A DNA stretch of 8,751 nucleotides, taken from JAFKKS01 sp039808325 (GTDB lineage Bacteria > Pseudomonadota > Alphaproteobacteria > Rhizobiales > Xanthobacteraceae). The DNA lies in contig JBDHSU010000155.1 in the NCBI GenBank assembly GCA_039808325.1, forward strand, positions 1 through 8,751. The letters are read 5' to 3'. The position numbers and the translations under genes are program-made. The notes beneath the pieces are model-generated. The model did no database searches. It saw only the letters and a program-made list of their open reading frames with translations, and had not been told where the DNA came from. Shown one piece after another: positions 6,167 to 8,751 of the stretch (position 1 is its first letter; each line of letters starts with the position of its first letter).

Positions 6167-7047
6167 GGGCACACTCCCATCGCGATTTCGGCACGGCCGT
6201 TGGTGATCGCCACCACGTCACGCGCAATGACCCGGCAGCGAAAACTGACGGATGGACCTTCTTGTGAACCTTCTTGCCACATCTCGGTGCGGATCGTCTC
6301 CCCCGGAAACACCGGCGCCGAAAAGCGGCCCTGCATCGCGACAAGCCTGGCCGGATCGTAGCCGCACAGGCTCTGCAGGATCGCACGGCCGGCGATGCCG
6401 AACGTGCCGAGTCCGTGCAGGATCGGGCGGGGAAAGCCTGCGGCTTTGGCGAAGGCGGGCTCGGCGTGCAGCGGATTGTAGTCCCCGCTCAGCCGATAGA
6501 TCAGCGCCATCTCCGGCCGCGTGGCGATATCGCACACGATATCCGGCGCACGCTCCGGCACCGGGTGCGGCGGTGGGCTCTCGCGGCGCGGACCGCCGAA
6601 GCCGCCGTCGCCGCGCGCGAAGGTGCTGTGAGTGAGCGTCGCCAGCGTCTCCCCGCTCGCTTTGTCGGCAAGGACGCGCTCGGTCACCAGGATCGCGCCT
6701 TTGCCCGCGCCCTTATCGATGACGTCGACGATGCGCGATTTGCCGATCACGGTGGCGGCGGGCGGCAGCGGGCGATGCAAGCGCACGCTTTGCTCGCCGT
6801 GGACGACTTTCACCCAATCGAGATCGGGTAGCCGCGTGCGCATCAGCGATCCGGAATGGCCGAGCACGCAGGCCATGGTGGGCAGCGCCCGCAGGTTCTT
6901 CTCATAGATGAAGGGAAGCTGCGCCTCGTCCATCGGGTCGTGCCCAAAGCCGAGACCCAGCGCATAAAGCATCGTATCGCGCGCCATGTAGGTCTGCTCG
7001 ACCGGCGGCAGGTCGAGCGCAAGCAGGCGATCGTAATCGAGAGGCAT
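6163..7047 (-). CDS. (R)-specific enoyl-CoA hydratase, MaoC / hydratase-2 family
   Basis: This enzyme is expected to hydrate a trans-2-enoyl-CoA to the (R)-3-hydroxyacyl-CoA, or the reverse, in the cytoplasm. The 294 residues form two hot-dog halves as in the hydratase domain of eukaryotic peroxisomal MFE-2. The N-terminal half (about 1-150), with TMLYALGLGFGHDP and WVKVVHGEQSVRLHRPLP, forms the acyl pocket. The C-terminal MaoC half holds the hydratase-2 motif YRLSGDYNPLH (184-194) with presumed catalytic Asp189 and His194, then GFPRPILHGLGTFG. An upstream start at 7122 would overlap pcaF and add a basic, unlike segment; ATG 7047, 7 nt after the pcaF stop, begins with the family-typical MPLDYDRLLAL. 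The stop overlaps the CoA-transferase start. No dehydrogenase for the product is present, so the acyl substrate is unknown; a dicarboxylyl-CoA is possible from context. Confidence 0.9.
   Translation of the reverse strand: MPLDYDRLLALDLPPVEQTYMARDTMLYALGLGFGHDPMDEAQLPFIYEKNLRALPTMACVLGHSGSLMRTRLPDLDWVKVVHGEQSVRLHRPLPPAATVIGKSRIVDVIDKGAGKGAILVTERVLADKASGETLATLTHSTFARGDGGFGGPRRESPPPHPVPERAPDIVCDIATRPEMALIYRLSGDYNPLHAEPAFAKAAGFPRPILHGLGTFGIAGRAILQSLCGYDPARLVAMQGRFSAPVFPGETIRTEMWQEGSQEGPSVSFRCRVIARDVVAITNGRAEIAMGVCP
6174..6177 (-). promoter_or_regulatory. Ribosome binding site deciding the CoA-transferase start
   Basis: Read on the minus strand this is GGAG inside GATGGGAGTG. It is 7 nt from the ATG at 6166 but only 1 nt from the GTG at 6172, so it supports the ATG, which also overlaps the upstream stop as ATGA. 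Confidence 0.6.
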
Positions 7048-7054
7048 GGCCGCC

Positions 7055-8263
<1,209 letters not shown>

Positions 8264-8272
8264 GATGTCTGG

Positions 8273-8277
8273 TCCTT
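8273..8277 (-). promoter_or_regulatory. pcaF ribosome binding site next to the repeat hairpin
   Basis: AAGGA (minus strand, within an A-rich run) lies 9 nt from the pcaF ATG at 8263 and only 3 nt beyond the foot of the long hairpin at 8281-8325. It selects ATG 8263 over the in-frame GTG at 8287, which would lie inside the hairpin foot. Confidence 0.6.
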
Positions 8278-8280
8278 TTT

Positions 8281-8325
8281 CCGTCACCTCGAGGCGCGAG
8301 CGCAGCGAGCCTCGAAGGGTGACGG
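8281..8325. repeat. Long hairpin, REP-like dispersed element (part 1)
   Basis: CCGTCACC (8281-8288) plus TCGAGGC (8289-8295) pair with GCCTCGA (8309-8315) and GGTGACGG (8318-8325). This gives 15 paired bases with a 13-nt loop and a single 2-nt bulge at 8316-8317. The wording (CCTCGA...GGGTGACGG...CACCTCAGG) resembles the CCTCAGGATGACGG-type mosaic repeats I remember from Bradyrhizobium and relatives. It sits inside the operon between catJ and pcaF, so it would be transcribed. It could pause RNA polymerase, protect the catJ mRNA end, or affect access to the pcaF ribosome binding site. Confidence 0.7.
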
Positions 8326-8334
8326 CCCGAGAAT

Positions 8335-8367
8335 GTGGCCATCTTTCGAGGACCGTTTCGCGGCCAC
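8335..8367. repeat. Second hairpin of the intra-operon repeat (part 2)
   Basis: GTGGCC (8335-8340) and GGCCAC (8362-8367) are complementary, enclosing TCGAGGACCGTTTCGC. The stretch 8346-8380 reads like a diverged, shuffled second copy of the half-element in part 1 (TCGAGG..., then CACCTCAGGACGACGG). The two together fill most of the 155-bp gap; the remainder (about 8381-8418) shows no gene or clear signal. Confidence 0.5.
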
Positions 8368-8418
8368 CTCAGGACGACGGGTTTGATTGCGGCTCATTTC
8401 GTTTCGTCGTCCCGCGGA

Positions 8419-8751
8419 CTATGCCGCCTTGCCGTGCTCGGCGGCGGTCCGCGCATGCAGCTCACGCAGGACGGCGAGTTCGTCAGCGGTCGGCGGTTTC
8501 GTTTCCGCGACGCTGGGGGCGTAGCGCACCGGCCAGCCGGTGTTCTCCTGGATGACCTCGCGCGTGACGCCCGGATGAATCGACGTAACGGTCATCTCCT
8601 TGGTGTCCGCGTCCGGCTCGAAGATGCAGAGATCGGTGACAAGCCGCGTCGGCCCCTTGGTCCTGACACCCAGGCGCCGGCGATGGTCGCCGCCCTCGCC
8701 GTGGCCGAGCGAGGTGACGAAGTCGAGCCGCGCGGCAAAGCTGCGCGGCGT
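8419..8751 (-). CDS. catJ: 3-oxoadipate CoA-transferase subunit B, CatJ type (partial, C-terminal part)
   Basis: The frame enters from the right edge and ends at TAG (8421-8419), giving the last 110 residues of a protein that is normally about 260 long. The visible part contains FAARLDFVTSLGHGEGGDHRR, RLVTDLCIFEPD, EMTVTSIHPGVTREVIQENTGWPVRYA and PTADELAVLRELHARTAAEHG. These closely follow the C-terminus of CatJ, as I remember it from chloroaromatic-degrading Pseudomonas. With subunit A it transfers CoA from succinyl-CoA to 3-oxoadipate, making the PcaF substrate. The catalytic Glu region lies outside the window, as should catI/pcaI upstream. It is the first visible gene of the minus-strand catabolic operon. 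IpdB-like CoA-transferases of steroid-ring degradation belong to the same superfamily and are the alternative, but the pcaF neighbour favours 3-oxoadipate. Confidence 0.85.
   Translation of the reverse strand, partial: TPRSFAARLDFVTSLGHGEGGDHRRRLGVRTKGPTRLVTDLCIFEPDADTKEMTVTSIHPGVTREVIQENTGWPVRYAPSVAETKPPTADELAVLRELHARTAAEHGKAA

Noticed and set aside
8264..8287. Longer N-terminus for PcaF from a GTG at 8287
   Set aside because: The GTG lies within the hairpin foot and the added residues include the SD AAGGA. ATG 8263 with that SD matches the usual PcaF start.
8381..8418. Possible tRNA, small RNA or terminator in the rest of the catJ-pcaF gap
   Set aside because: No cloverleaf, no hairpin with T-tract and no clear promoter could be read in this stretch.

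Overview
The window is high-GC DNA with densely packed, short-gapped operons. It reads as a chromosomal segment from an alphaproteobacterium, most likely Hyphomicrobiales (Bradyrhizobium/Rhodopseudomonas/Xanthobacteraceae-like). Two things suggest this: the codon and protein style of the genes, and two non-coding palindromic elements (about 97-208 and 8281-8367) that resemble dispersed repeats I remember from that group. The assignment is inference; there is no rRNA or marker gene here.

Layout. (1) 1-55 is the last 17 codons of a plus-strand gene I do not recognise. (2) 56-232 is a gene-free gap between convergent genes and holds two strong palindromes. (3) 1570-233, minus strand, is a two-gene unit: a carboxymuconolactone decarboxylase (CMD)-family protein followed by glucokinase (glk). 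(4) 1571-1773 is a divergent control region with a 15-bp palindrome near each side. (5) 1774-4986, plus strand, is a translationally coupled operon of a MarR regulator, an EmrA/HlyD-type membrane fusion protein and an EmrB/QacA-type 14-helix MFS transporter; each gene overlaps the next. (6) 8751-5027, minus strand, is a catabolic operon read in the order catJ (3' part only) - pcaF - (R)-specific enoyl-CoA hydratase - class III (CaiB/BaiF) CoA-transferase. The last three genes are tightly packed (7-nt gap, then an ATGA overlap). A hairpin-rich repeat sits in the 155-bp catJ-pcaF gap.

How it fits together. CatJ (with a CatI/PcaI partner expected just outside the window) and PcaF carry out the last two steps of the beta-ketoadipate pathway: 3-oxoadipate to 3-oxoadipyl-CoA, then to succinyl-CoA plus acetyl-CoA. 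The hydratase and the class III CoA-transferase are not part of the textbook pathway. They suggest that another dicarboxylate or acyl-CoA feeds into, or draws CoA from, this module. The MarR-EmrAB operon is a typical sensor-plus-efflux set for aromatic or lipophilic weak acids, which makes sense beside aromatic catabolism. The PcaC-like CMD gene is related by family to the same pathway but is cotranscribed with glk, and it lacks some residues I expect in true PcaC.

I see no CRISPR array, transposase, phage gene or clearly new defence-type system. The points most worth following are the hybrid catJ-pcaF-hydratase-CaiB operon, the hairpin repeat beside the pcaF ribosome binding site, and the two operator-like palindromes in the divergent control region.
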